64,000 nt of DNA from Dendrobium chrysotoxum (taxonomy: Eukaryota; Streptophyta; Magnoliopsida; Asparagales; Orchidaceae), in the NCBI GenBank assembly GCA_019925795.1, contig CM034304.1, positions 9,673,471 through 9,737,470 of the forward strand, in the 5' to 3' direction. This document shows positions 1-11,943 of the stretch, piece by piece (within the stretch, counting starts at the first letter, position 1; each line of letters starts with the position of its first letter). A program made the position numbers and the translations under genes. The notes under the pieces were generated by a model, which saw only the letters and a program-made list of their open reading frames with translations, was not told the origin of the DNA and made no database searches.

Positions 1-698
1 GTGGAGCTAGATTTTGATGAGAAAGGGGGAGACCTTCCTGCTCCACCACCAGCTCTAACACTTGTACTAGCACCCCAATAGCTCCTGTAGCCCTAAGTGT
101 TCTCTAGACTACCATGATAGAAGGCTTTTCAAGCTTAAATACAATAATCACCTCACATATTAATGAATTCAATCAACATTATACGCAAATACAACAACAG
201 AATAAAGCGCTTCAACAGTGCCATCATCAGCTATAATAGTAGCAAGAGGTTGATAGGGAATGGTTCTCTGAGTAGTTTACTGCTCTTCCCCATTATTTTT
301 AGCCACCACTACCTTCAGCATATGAACATGGACCATCTTACTTCTAGTGAATATGATGTATTGTAGTCTGTGTTGGTGTATATCTTTTAGTTTCTTTCTA
401 CTTTTCTGCTAATATTATTTATTGGTTTTGTTGTTCCTCCATTTTAGTGATGTCAAAATGGGGAGTAGATATTAGTTATAGATCGTTCATGCTTTTTTTA
501 TGTTTAGTATGCTTCTCCTATGTTTGTGTTATTTGTGTTTATTATTACTTTCCTTTCTTCATTTAAATAAAAAAATAAAAAAAGGTGTGCTTTCCCCTAA
601 TTTTAAATTAATCACTTAGTGAGGGGGAGACTAGGTGAAAATATAACTAATGTTGCAAAATCAACCAAAATATTTGCCATCACAAAAAAGGGGGAGAT
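1..698 (+). mobile_element. 3' end of the internal region of an upstream Copia element
   Basis: This stretch resembles the segment before the next LTR (about 6130-6721). Both have a region rich in Pro/Ala/Thr-type codons, then a T-rich spacer, then 'cacttagtgaggnggaga', then a 'tgccatca' motif, then a polypurine tract directly before the LTR. The tract here is at 684-698 (aaaaaagggggagat), the expected primer site for plus-strand DNA synthesis. The rest of this element lies to the left of the window. No open coding frame of useful length remains; the 67-residue frame at 163-366 has no recognisable domain. The presence of a polypurine tract shows that the LTR at 699 served as a 3' LTR for this unit. 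Confidence 0.7.
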
Positions 699-1009
699 TA
701 TTGCTATCTGATATCCCGGGCTTGTGATTTTGATGATAGCAAACATTACTGATTGCCTTCTAATTTCTCCTAGAATTTTTATTGCTTATCCATTTTTGTG
801 TGTACTAGCATTTTAAGTATGCCATACATCATGCAAAACATTTTAGGGCTCAAGATTTGATAGAATAGGGAAATATTTTGTAAGAGTCTATATTTTTATA
901 TTTATTTATTTTTATATTTCTTAAGTCAAAGTCCTTATAAAGGTGTATGCTAACTTGGCGACCGTGCACACATACATAGGGAGTGAGAAAATTGAAGAAT
1001 AATTTTTTC

Positions 1010-1682
1010 TGAACTAATCATACCATATGATTTAGATTATACTATACGACCAGGTATCCCAAAAAAATGTTTAAATTGACTAATTATATAATTAATGTTT
1101 TTAAACCAATCATATTATACGAACCAGATCATCCTGTATGATCAGTTTAACTTAAAAACCCTAGTTGTTGATCAGATTTAGGTAAGTATTTTAAGTTTTA
1201 AAATTTGAACTAATCATACCATATATTTTAGATCATACAGTATGATATTTAAAAACTTATCTAAATTAATCCTCATAATTAGTCAATCAAATCAAAGTTT
1301 AATTATTATTACAAATCATATTAGGCAATTAGCAAAGATAATTTCCAATCATCTCGGTGATCAGTCCACATGAAACTTTAATTTTTGAACTAATAATAAA
1401 GTACAAAAAAATCATACTGGCGAATGGCAGAGACAATTTTAAATCAACCCATATTTAGTCTTATACAATCTCAAAAACATTGAATTAATCACACAGTACG
1501 ATCCCAGGATTATACCGTACGATTGGTATGGAAAGATTGAATAGATCATACTAAAATTGTTTAAACCACACTTGACGAAATGATTTTTTGAAGCAATAAT
1601 ACAGTATGATCCTTGATCGTACTATAGGAATAGTTTTTCCTAAATTAAAATTTTAGGGTTTTCTTAAAGCCTTGTATAAAAA
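1010..1682 (+). promoter_or_regulatory. U3 region: array of GTAC near-palindromes upstream of a TATA box
   Basis: The region has repeated copies of a near-palindrome of the form ATCRTAC-N-GTAYGAT, more or less decayed, for example 'atcataccatatgat' near 1018, 'gatcctgtatgatcag' near 1128 and 'attataccgtacgat' near 1510. They stop just before TATAAAAA at 1675-1682, where LTR transcription probably begins downstream. Equivalent arrays stand at the same place in the other LTRs of this family. The position fits an LTR enhancer. What binds it is not known from the sequence. Confidence 0.55.
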
Positions 1683-1895
1683 CTTTTCTATTATACTTTT
1701 GAAAAGACTTTCACTGTTAAAGGAATTATTTGAGCTTGGAGAGGAAGAATGAGAAGTTATTTGAGAGAAGTAGTGTGAGAGGGTTCACATGGTTGCTCCT
1801 AGTAATCTTTTTCCATGATTAGTCAAGGTGTCTTTATTGGCCTCTTGGGTAGCTCTATGGAGAAAGGCTTCAAGGCCGAAGATCGAAATTCTCTA

Positions 1896-1990
1896 TTTAC
1901 ATGAGGAGGGTAAAAAAGGATTCAGGTTCACTGCCTTCACCAAGAGGGTGAAAAATCATCAAGGTACTCTGCCTTGACCAACAGGGTGAA
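1896..1990 (+). other. Tandem small hairpins in the LTR leader (copy 1)
   Basis: Two small stem-loops can be drawn in the transcribed leader: TTTAC (1896-1900) with GTAAA (1910-1914) around a 9-nt loop ending GAGG, and TTCAC (1936-1940) with GTGAA (1948-1952) around a 7-nt loop CAAGAGG. A third unit at 1974-1990 keeps the spacing but its stem is mismatched in the middle (TTGAC and GTGAA). The equivalent units in the LTRs at 20406 and 22581 have other stem sequences that still pair. Function is unknown; a role of the genomic RNA leader in packaging, dimerisation or translation is inference. Confidence 0.5.
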
Positions 1991-2451
1991 AAAGCTTAAG
2001 TACTCTACTACACTGGGTTGGTGAAAGAGATTGTGTAAGGGCTTCTTCACCTTATTGTGGGGGCTAAAGAAGAGACTAAAATTTTTAGTGCAATACCCAG
2101 AGAGGAGGACTTTGTGGAGTAGAGGTAGGTTAAGTTTTGATTTTGTGCTCATTTTAATTTTGTTCACATTTTTTTTATTTCTTCAAATTTTTTATTAGAT
2201 TATCAAGCTTGATTGTTTTGATTATTGTTAGGAAAAAATAAAATAAAGAAAAATATTTTGTTATTTGTTTTTTTTACTAAAGTCTAAGGAGAAATTACAT
2301 TATTTTTATTAAGTTCTTTATCTTGCATTTGTGATTGATTTAAGTTATCAAAAAAATTTCATTAAGAATTTCTTTTAAATAAATAATCCACCCCCCTCTT
2401 GCTTTACCTAGGGCAATTCAACAAGGTTTAACCACCTCACTTGAACTTTCA

Positions 2452-5330
2452 TTTATCACGTTGGGGGCCAGGGTAGGAGGCGAAATAACAATTGGAGATA
2501 ACACCACTAGGAAAATGGTGGGTTTCGATTTGATTGGAAACTCCAAAAATTTTGTTATAGAAAATGTTTTATTTGTAGATGGATTAAAACATAATCTAAT
2601 TACATTAATTAGCTCTATGATAAGGGCTTTGATATACATTTTTTACATATTAAATGCATGATTAGTCTGAATGGAAAAATTATTTTAGAAGGAAAAATGG
2701 TAAATAATGTTTACATGCTTGATTTGACTTGCATTGATAATTTAAATACTTTATCTCTCAATACTATTGTCGATGAATCGTGGCTATGGCATAGGCGACT
2801 ATGTCATGCAAACATGAAAACCCATACGAAGATAACTCTAAAAGTCTTAATTAGAGGCATACCCAAGCTAGTATTCTCTAAGGATCGCCTGTATGATGCC
2901 TATCAATTAGGAAATAAATTCAAATCATCATTTCATTTTATTACCACCACCAGACCACTAAAAATCTTTCATATGAATTTGTTTGCTCCTATTAGCACAT
3001 CCAGCTTAGGTAAAAAAAAAAAAGGTATGTGATTGTTCATGAGTACTCTAGATTCACCTGGGTTAGATTTTTATCTCATAAAAGTGAATTATTTGAGGAG
3101 TTTAGAATGTTCTTCACTTAAATTTAAATAAAATTAGGATGTGAGATCTCTTCTATTCGTAGCTATTATTGTGGACAATTTGAGAATGAAATGTTTGAAT
3201 ACTTCTGTAAGGTGTTAAGCATTGAACATAACTTTTACGCCCCTAGGACCCCTTAGTAGAATGGGATAGCTAAAAGGAAAAATAGGAACTGAGTGTATGC
3301 TACTAGGGCTATATTAGTTGAATTCTCTCTCCATAGATATTTTTGGACAAAAGCAGTGAATACTACATGTTATATTTTGAAAAGGGTGAATGTTAGATCA
3401 AAATTGAATACGACACCTTACAAGCTACTAGGGTAGGATAGCCAATCTTTTGCATCTTCTTGTCTTTGTCCCCAAGGAAAATTTGAGCCCAAGTTTGGTG
3501 AAGGAGTCTTTTTAGGCTATTCCTCTATGGTAAAGTGTATAAGATCTTTAATAAGATGACCTTAACTATAGAGGAGTCCACCTATTTTATATTTGATGAA
3601 TTTGATAAATCTAGTGAGCTTATATTAGAAAAGGAAAAAGAAGAGGTAGAGTTTATCCAAGGAGTAGAATCTATTGACCAAGGAGATAAGGAAGAACCTC
3701 AAGCTTTATTGCCTAAAGAATGGAGATACTAATCTAGTCATCTTAGGGAGCTCAGCTTAGGAGATCCATCAAAGGAGTTAGAACTAGGCATGGACTTAGG
3801 AAGGAGGTGAGTTATTCTTCATTCATCTTTGTGGTAGAGCCCATAAATATAGATCAAGCCATAATAAAGTTTGGATCCTAACTATGCAAGAAGATTTAAA
3901 GCAATTTTTTATGAATGATATATGAAAGTTCGTTAGTATACCTAAGAACCAAAGTGTAGTAGGTACCAAGTGGGTATTCTAGAATAAGGTTAATTACTCT
4001 AAAGTAATGGCTATGAGTATGGATAGATTAGTAGTTAAGGGATACAGTCGAATTGAAAGCATTTATTTGGAGGATACCTTTGCCCCTATAGCTAGATTAG
4101 AAGCAATCAGAGTGCGGTTAGATTTTACATATTTTAGAGGCTTCAAGTTATATCAAATGGATATAAAGAGTACTTTCCTCAATGGGGTTATCAAGGGTGA
4201 TGTTTATGTAGAACAACTGCCTTGATTTGAAAATTCAACCTTTCCCAATCATGTGTACAAATTGAAAAGTCATTATATGGGTTAAAGCAAGCACCTAATG
4301 CATGGTATAAAAGGCTTAGTATATTTCTCCTAGATAGATTTTTTTAAGGGAAGTGTAGATACCACCCTATTCCTATAAAAAATAGGATATGATCTACTCA
4401 TTGATCAGTTCTATATGGATCATATACTATTTGGATCAACAAATGAAAACCTTTGTAATGATTTTTCAGAAATAATAAGTAGAGAGTTTGAGATGAATAT
4501 GATGGATGAGCTGACATATTTTCTTTGATTTAGTGTGAAACAAAGGGATGATGGTACCTTTCTTAGTTAAAGTAACTATATCAAGGAAATTCTAAATGAG
4601 TATGAGATGGAAGGTGCTAAAGTAATCAATACACCCATGAGTTACACCATTCAATTAGATAAGGATGCAAATGGAAAATCAATAGATCTAAAAATATATA
4701 GGGCGATATATGATCACTTATATATTTAACTACTAGCAAGCCATATATAATATTTAGTGATTGTTTATTTGTTTAGATTCTAAGCTAATCTAAAAGAATT
4801 TTATATGACAATAGTTAAGAGAATCCTTAAATACCTTCTAAGCACCCAAAACTTTGGTATTTGGTATCCTAAACATAGCTCTTCATTTGAAATCATTGGA
4901 TACTTAACCTAGACTTTGCATGATGTAGAATAAAAAAAGTACTTTTGAAACTTATCAATTTATAGGGCAATCATTAATTTCTTGGTCCGGTAGAAAGAAA
5001 AGATTTGTTGCCCTATATACTGCTAAGGTGGAACATATAGCTGTAGGAAGTTGTGTTGCTCAAGGCTTATGGCTAAACCAATTAAATTAAACTCTTTTTA
5101 GGCACTATACCAATCATGTGTGATGAGAATAGTGCCATCTGCATTTCCAAAAAGCTAATTCAACACTTCTGTACTAAGCATATAGACATCAGACATCATT
5201 TCATTAGAGATCATGCAATAAAGGGGGATATAGAATTGCAACATGTAGCAACTGAAAATTAATTAGCAAACACCTTAAGCATACAGAGGACTAGATTTGG
5301 TGCTATTGACATTCATGCTTGATTTAGTGT
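2452..5330 (+). pseudogene. Copia pol remnant (protease end, integrase, reverse transcriptase, RNase H); gag missing
   Basis: Broken frames read in Copia order. Near 2461-2660 is the protease-to-integrase linker (GGEITIGDN, then VDGLKHNL). Next comes the GAG-pre-integrase zinc site (LWHRRLCHANMKTH) near 2780; its later pair of cysteines reads YDAYQLGN, so both Cys are Tyr. The integrase core follows to about 3530, with the expected DHGGEFEN-type motif read as YYCGQFEN, an acidic residue lost. RT spans about 3890-4500: GTKWVF, then LEAIRVRLDFT, then the catalytic box as YMDH at 4412-4423 instead of YVDD. Decayed RNase H runs to about 5330. There is no primer-binding site and no gag: LTR sequence runs directly into the protease region. 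Many stops; certainly inactive. Confidence 0.85.
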
Positions 5331-6721
5331 TTATGTGAAATCAATATAATTATTGTTATGTGGTTTGTGTGTTTTCATGTTTGTTATATATTCTGATTTA
5401 TTTTTATTTTTTATAATTTATTTTGGGTTATTTATTTTGATGTTTCTAGTTAGTAAAATCTTTCCCTGATCATCACACACTAAACAAATTTTCAAAAAAA
5501 AAATCAAAAATAGAGAAAAAGTTCACATCATAATGTATGAACCTCATTCATATTGTATGATTAGTACAGCTCTACACATCCTCGCCACTCATGAAATCAC
5601 ATGTCCAGATCTGACCAATAATTGATGATTGTACTATGCGACCACCTCATACAGTATGATCAACACACCTTTACACATCCTCGCCACTCTTGAAATCAAT
5701 GGTTTAGATCTGACCAATAATTGATGATCATACCGTATAACCACATAGTCGTCTTGTGTGATCCATGTATCAGTAATTGTTCAATGAGTTTAATAAGCCA
5801 ATATGAAATTTAAAATGTATTCATATTGTACAAACACCTATTTTACTATACAAATTTTTAGTAAAAGGTCATACCAGACAATTCCTCGGGATGAATACTT
5901 TTTAAGATGATTTTCAAGCATGATCCTAATTATATTATTCAATTTGATTAATTTTTCTAGAAGATCATCCCAAACAAATTAATGTGTTCTAATTATCTAA
6001 TATAATACTAATTATACTGTATGATTTACCTGCTCACTAGTTCTAGGCCAACAACTTGATCATTGAACGGCTTAACCACATGGAGTTGCAATTACTGATA
6101 CTATATCAGAAGACTACTCAGCATTAAGAGGGCTTCAAAAATAGCACACGCTTTCCCAATTATAGTATCAGTTGTATTAGCAGCAACACTAGGAGATCTA
6201 GTAGATGTATTAACAACAGCACGACCTGCTCTAGCACCACCACCCATAGATCCAACAGCAGCGTGAGGTAGATCGAGCCTTGTTTAGCAACCAATTTTCT
6301 ACCCTTCACCAATATTTCCATCCACCACCACCACCTGATGTACGTCTCTCTTACTTCTTATCTGTGTGTTTTTATGTAGTTTTGGTATTTTTAATTTGTT
6401 CTAGTTGTAATTTCTTTTATGTTTTGTTGCTCCCCTTTTTTGTGAGTTAAAAGGGCTAGAAGGTGTTTTGTTTGGTTATACTTGTTGATATTTCACTTAA
6501 TTTAGTTTTTCTTTTCCTATGTTTGCACTTTTTTTGTTACCTTATTATTCTGTATTTAAAAATTAAAACTTTAATTAAGAACAAAAATAATTAAAAAATT
6601 AAAAAAAACAACTTCCCCTATTTTTCAAAATAATTCACTTAGTGAGGTGGAGATTAGCTGAAAATGCAACTAACTTAAAAATTTAACAAATAATAGTTGC
6701 CATCATAAAAAAGGGAGAGAT
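5331..6721 (+). mobile_element. Copia 3' internal region with palindromes and polypurine tract
   Basis: Between the pol end and the LTR at 6722 lies about 1.4 kb without pol homology. At 5530-6030 it holds several GTAC-type near-palindromes like those of the LTR U3 region, plus a direct repeat: 'cacatcctcgccactc' occurs near 5574 and again near 5675, each followed by 'atctgaccaataattgatga'. At 6160-6260 is an Ala/Thr/Pro-rich coding-like stretch, similar to positions 20-100, that may be the relic of an extra 3' ORF as in some large plant Copia elements. A polypurine tract (aaaaaagggagagat) ends at 6721. Confidence 0.6.
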
Positions 6722-7835
6722 TGTTGCAATCTAGGATTTCAAGCTTGTGATTTTGATGATAATAAACATTATTTATTTTCTTTTTTTTTCTCCTAGCATC
6801 TGTATTTCATATCTGCTCTTGTGTACCCTAATATTTTAGGTATAGAGTACACCATGGCACAAAGTATCAAGACTCAATACTGGGTAGAATATGTTTTATA
6901 TTTTTATAAGAGAAAATATTTTCATTTATTAATTTGATATTTCTTAAGTCAAAAGTCCTATAAAAGGTTTATGTCAGCTTAGTTACTGTGCACACACATT
7001 GTGAGTTAAAACTAATATTTTAAATTTGTGAAGATCATACTGTATAATCCACATCGTACTACATGATCTACAGATCAAAAATAAATTAAAATGGATAATT
7101 GAGTAATAAATATTTTTTGAACTAATCATACTGTACAAAATTGATCATATAGGATGATTAGTTTAAATAGAAACCCTGGTCGCCAATTATATTTTTGTAA
7201 GTATTTTAATTTAAATTGATAGTACTATATGAACATGTTCAAACTGTAAGATATTTGAAATATTATCTAAATTATTCCTCGTATATAGTCAATAAAATTA
7301 ATGTTTAATTAATATGGTTGATCATATAGTATGACTTTAATCGAACTAGATGATTGGCTAATATGAAATTTGATCTCCCTAGGGATTATCCCAAATGAAC
7401 TTTGATTTATTAAATACTTGACCATTGACAGAGATGTTGTTTGATCATCCTGATAGTCATCTTGTACAATCTGGAGAAGAATGAACTAATCATATTGCAT
7501 GATCTAAGTATCATATTGTACGATCAGTATACTATATTTAAATAAATCATACTAAGATTATTTAGTCATACTTGATGAACATGGGTTTTTAAACTAATCA
7601 TATTGAATGATCCTTGATCCTATTGTATGAACATACATGGCTAACTTATATTTTAGGGTTTATTTGAGCTTTTGTTTAAAACTTAACCCTAATTCGTCAT
7701 AGGTATTTTTTTCCACTTTTTATGAGGGAGAGCTTCTATGAAAGTGTTTGAAGAGGGAGAATTGCTTTGGAGAGAGAGAGAGGTGGGTTTTGATAAAGAA
7801 GATTATTGTCGGATAAGAAACTGTGTGAGAGTGGT
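6722..7835 (+). repeat. Copia LTR 2, left part (split by LINE-A)
   Basis: It begins TGTTGCAATC directly after the polypurine tract. It follows LTR 1 in order: 'gcttgtgattttgatgat', GTAC near-palindromes about 7040-7640, then 'ttagggttt' and a GA-rich leader. The match breaks at 7835, where LINE-A begins, and resumes at 15853. The bases before the break (gagagtggt, 7827-7835) resemble those after the insertion (gagaaaggt, 15853-15861), a possible decayed target duplication. Confidence 0.75.
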
Positions 7836-7996
7836 CAAAACCTTTAGGGTTTGGTGGTTGTTTAGGTGGTTTGTATATAAATCCAAAATAAATCCTCCTC
7901 CTAGCACCCAGGAGAAACTACGACATTTTTATAGTTTCCCTATTGGAGCCTCCTTCTGGTTAATTGTGGATTTTTTTGTGTTGATTTTTCTAGATT

Positions 7997-9510
7997 GTGT
8001 TTTTTTTTCTATTTGTTTCTTCATTTTTGTGGATTTGTTTTGTTTCCTTCCCATTTTTCTATGGGCTTTGGGTGATGATGGCCCAATCATCATCGAACCC
8101 TTTAATCTCTTTGATGGCTCCTGGTAGATCCTACTCTTTTAAAGATGTTATTGCCCATGATTGTTCTTCTTTATCTGCTAAGTTTTATTTGGTTCACACT
8201 TCCTTTAAAGGCTTCCTAGCATTGATGTTTGATGATAAAGGCATTTCTCATTTACCTGCTCCCTTTGCTTTTACTTTGGTTGGAAAATTCATTCTTTGTC
8301 AACCTAATCTTGATGTGATAAGGAAGTTCTTTCTCAACCTAAAACTTTCTAAAAGTTTTTCTGTTGGATTGATGGACCAACACCATTTTGCAATTCAACT
8401 CTCTAACGATTTAGACTACAGCCGCATTTTTTCCAAAAGAACTTATTATATTCTTGGTTATCAAATGTGTTTACTGAAGTGGACTCCTGATTTTGATGTG
8501 AGAAATGAATCACCAATAGCTCCTGTGTGTATTACCTTTCCAAATCTAAGGCTCCATTTTTTTTATCTCTCAAATCATTTTTGCAATAGCTTCCATCTTT
8601 GGCAGACCTTTACAGACAAACCAAGCGACTACATCTATATCTCATCTATCCGTGGCTGGATTGGGTCGGAGGTTAATGGGTATCAACAAAAAGTTGAATT
8701 TGAAAATTTGCCTAACTTCTCTAACCATTGTAAGATGCATGGCCACTGTAATTCAAAAATCTTTGATTTCCTCCCGCATTTACGTAACAATAAAGATACG
8801 GACACGGTTTCTAAGGGAAAAAAATATTTTAGTGGGTCAAATATCTCAATGAAATTTTTAACCCAGTGTAAGAAGCTTTGGTGGAGACAAACCCTTCCTA
8901 GGACAACCCTACTAGTCATCCTCAATTTTTGGTGTGTGAGGATCTTGTGCTTTCTATGGAGATCAGCTATTCTAGACAGGATAGTAAGAATAAGGCTGAT
9001 AGAACCTTGATGGTTGCAGGAGGGTTTAATGACCCTCCTAAGGTTTGACTAGAATCTAATAATCATGTTTCTAATAAATTTTAGAAGGCGGATGAGCAAA
9101 TGGTGGCAATTATTTTTAGACAAAATTCCATGTCAACTACTTCTTATGTGTCGTGTGATACTAAAAAAAATATATTTGGCTTTGACTATTTTGTAATTAA
9201 TGATAATTGTGATAATAATAATTTTTTTCATAATTTACTGAATGACCAGGATAATGGTTCAGAAGGGAGTTTGGAAGAACAAGAATTTATGGAGGAGGAG
9301 CTGGCCAAGCATGCTAGTACCCAGGGAAATGGCATTGTTCATCAAATTAATGTCAATGATCCAGCCGAGAGAGCTTCGGGCCTAGAGGATGATAATGGTA
9401 TAATTAATAAGGTTTCTTATTCCATTAATCATGATTCAAGTGATATTACTAATGCTAATAAAGATTTTGCTATTGATAAGCCTGATTTCACTACAGCCAA
9501 AAGCAAGTAA
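7997..9510 (+). pseudogene. LINE-A ORF1 (DUF4283-type RNA-binding protein), broken
   Basis: The first block (7997-9010) has ATG codons in frame at 8075 and 8078 that are likelier starts than the T-rich upstream part. It contains the plant LINE DUF4283 pattern: LVGKF, then a segment ending in VGLMDQHHFAIQL, then LLKWTPDFD, then ESPIAPVCITFPNLRLHFF. A degraded zinc-knuckle-like segment follows (FSNHCKMHGHC, near 8720-8750). The frame then shifts; an acidic, Asn-rich C-terminal part reads at 9100-9510. In plant LINEs this protein binds the element RNA. The segment after DUF4283 has at least one frameshift, so no full protein can be made. Confidence 0.65.
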
Positions 9511-11071
9511 AATAAGAAATTAAAAAACTTGAATGTGCAATCTCCTAGAAGTATCCATTCTCAAACTTCCATTAAACTGCTATCTAATGATTAAGATGAT
9601 CATTTGGAATATTAGGGGTATCGGTTGCCCATCTTCAAGAATTAGGGTTAGAAATTTATGTCATATTCATAATATTTTTTTCCTTACTTTACTTGAACCT
9701 CAAATTTTTGTTATTAAGCTGGGTGAAATAGCTAGAGCCCTTGGTTTTCATCAGAGTATGGAAAATGTGTCTAAAAAAATATGGATTTTTTGGACAGACC
9801 CGGTCTCTATTGATGTCATTGGAGATCTCCCACAGGTGTTGCACTATAAAATTGAGTTTAAGTAATTTGAGTTCTATGCTTCCCTCATCTATGTTTCTTC
9901 CTCCTGTTTTATTAGAATGGTTTTCTAGAATCAGCTTACTACTTTTAGTAGTTTAATTAACTCCCCTTGGTTAGTTGGTGGTGACTTTAGTACTTTTTCT
10001 AGCCCTTCTGAAAGGCTTGGTGGCTCTATTCCAGTTTACCAATCTGTGGAAGATTTTACTAGCATAATGATGGAGTGTAATTTGGTTGATATTGGTTTCA
10101 ATGGTAATCTTTTTACTTGGAATCATGGAAATTTCTGGCAACCATTAGATTATGTGCTTTTTAATGATTTCTTGCTTAACTCTAGTAGTAACACCTTTAT
10201 TGAACATTTAAGTAAAACTTGCTTTGATCATTCACCCCTGCTTATTGGTATTAATTCTAGGCAGAATAACTCTATTCCTACTTTTAGATTTCAAAATATG
10301 TGGTTGTTAGGTAACTCTTTCAATGATTTGGTCAAAGAAAATTTGGAGGCTCCTCTATATCTTGATAATAAAATTATTGGTATGACTAGATTATGGCTCA
10401 TACTCAAAAGACTTAAATATAAAATTAACTGGTGGAATATGTGTTCAAAAATCTTTTTACGGAGGAGAAAGTCATTTCTTGCGAGAGTTATTGCCAAACT
10501 ACTCCTTCTGATGTTAATTATACTAATTTGAAAGAGGCTAAGAATTCCCAGTTTAAACTTCAAGAGAAAGAAGAGGTTTACTGGAAACAAAAATCTACCT
10601 TGAAACATCTTATTGAAGGGGATATCAATACGAAATATTTCCATTCTTTGTTGAATAAAAATAGAGATAAAATTTTAATTCACCAAAAAGATCTTCATGA
10701 TGGGTCCTTGATTGAGGATGAGGAGGACATTATAAAGTCTGCTATGGAGCACTTTACTAATAGGTTTAATAAAAATTTTGAACCTTTCCCTTTTGACCAC
10801 CCTAAGCTTATTCCTTGCATCATCAATGAGGTGGATAACAATACTCTTACTATGTTTCCTCCTTGAAGGAAGTTGAAAAGATTATTTTTGCTATGAATGC
10901 TGATTATGTGGTTCGGCCTGATGGTTTTACTACTAAATTTTTTCAAAAAGCTTGGAATATTAATTTTGATGATTTATTTGCTGCTATTTTGGACTTTTTT
11001 AATGGTAATCCTATTCCAAAGTTTTTTTCTAGTACTTCTTTTGTGCTTATCCCCAAAAAGGTTGTTGTTAA

Positions 11072-11943
11072 TAATGGTGTTAATATTGGACCCGATCCGA
11101 AAACCTGATCCTAACCCGACCCAAAAATTTTGGGTTTGGGTTGACCCGAACCTGAAGCGGGTCGGGTTTGGGTCTGGAAAACTGACCCGTTTACAAAGCC
11201 GGGTCGGGTTCGGTTTGACCCAAAAACTTGAGAATGACCTACAAAACGGACCCATTTTCTTCCCGTCCACTCATGTCATTGCTTTGCTTCTAATCAAAAT
11301 GTTAACTTCTGATCCGACCGGAAGGGAACGTCGTCCATAGGAGCGAAGTCGAACTGCAACAAAGGAGCTGGTGAGGGCCACGAGGTGGAAATTTCATCAT
11401 GGTGTGTGAAATCCCATCACTTCTTCCTATCTAGATGTTGTAACTTCTAATCTGAGGAGAAGAGAATGTTGTTAGTCGTCCAAGGAGCGAAGTTTAAAAA
11501 CGATGAAGGTGCCGGCGAGGCAGCGAGGCTACAAGCGAACTCCCATCGTTGCTTCAATCCTTTCGATCAAAATGTTGTAACTTCCAATTTGATGGGAAGA
11601 GAATGTCATCTAAGAGCAAAGTTAAATAGTGACAAAGGTGCCGGCGAGGCAGCGAGGCTACGAGCGAACTCATGTCGTTGCTTCCATCCTCATGATCAAA
11701 ATGTTATAACTTTTGATCCGATGGGAAGAGAGCATTGTGTAGGAGCGAAATCAAACATTGACAAAGGCGCCCAAACTATTTACGGGTCCAGTTGGGTTGA
11801 CCCGAATCCGAAGTGGGTCGGGTTCGGGTTTGAAAAATTGACCCGTTTGCAAAAATGGGCCGAGTTGACCCGAACCCGAATAGTGCCAGATCAGTTCCGG
11901 GTTTAACCCGAATCCGACCCGTGACTCGAAATTGACACCCCTA
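11072..11943 (+). mobile_element. Non-autonomous hAT-like DNA transposon
   Basis: An 872-bp element with imperfect terminal inverted repeats: the left end starts TAATGGTGTTAAT and the right end, read on the other strand, starts TAGGGGTGTCAAT. It is flanked by an 8-bp duplication with one mismatch, GTTGTTAA (11064-11071) and GTTGCTAA (11944-11951). Eight-bp duplications and a CAGGGGTG-like end are hAT features. The subterminal parts are packed with GGGTCGGGT/ACCCGAC motifs in both orientations. No transposase. It splits the LINE-A RT coding sequence between VVVNN and NKWDEFHPIS, so it arrived after the LINE. It is much more GC-rich than its surroundings. Confidence 0.8.
11299..11790 (+). repeat. 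Tandem repeat inside the hAT-like element (about 129-137 bp unit)
   Basis: The word 'atgtt(gt)aacttc' recurs at 11299, 11435, 11572 and 11701, each followed by 'gggaagagaatg'-like sequence and, in two units, by 'ggtgccggcgaggcagcgaggcta' in pieces. This gives about four diverged units. Frames that read through the units are by-products of the repeat and not genes. Confidence 0.7.

Larger units (their letters stand above)
699..2451 (+). repeat. Copia LTR 1 (shared middle LTR of the array)
   Basis: It starts TATTGCTATC, a decayed TGTTGCAATC as in the LTRs at 6722 and 19143, and ends AACTTTCA, the same end as in the other copies. Inside, in order: a motif 'cttgtgattttgatgat' near the start, an array of GTAC-type near-palindromes (about 1010-1640), a TATA-like box TATAAAAA at 1675-1682, a GA-rich leader with small hairpins (1896-1952 and 1974-1990), the motif 'agtgcaatacccagag' near 2087, and a C-rich run before the end. 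It is preceded by a polypurine tract and followed by truncated pol, so it serves two elements. About 1.75 kb long. Confidence 0.8.

Noticed and set aside
11466..11906. 146-codon frame with repeated 'GAGEAARL' segments
   Set aside because: It reads through the tandem repeats of the hAT-like element; no transposase or other domain and no start context.
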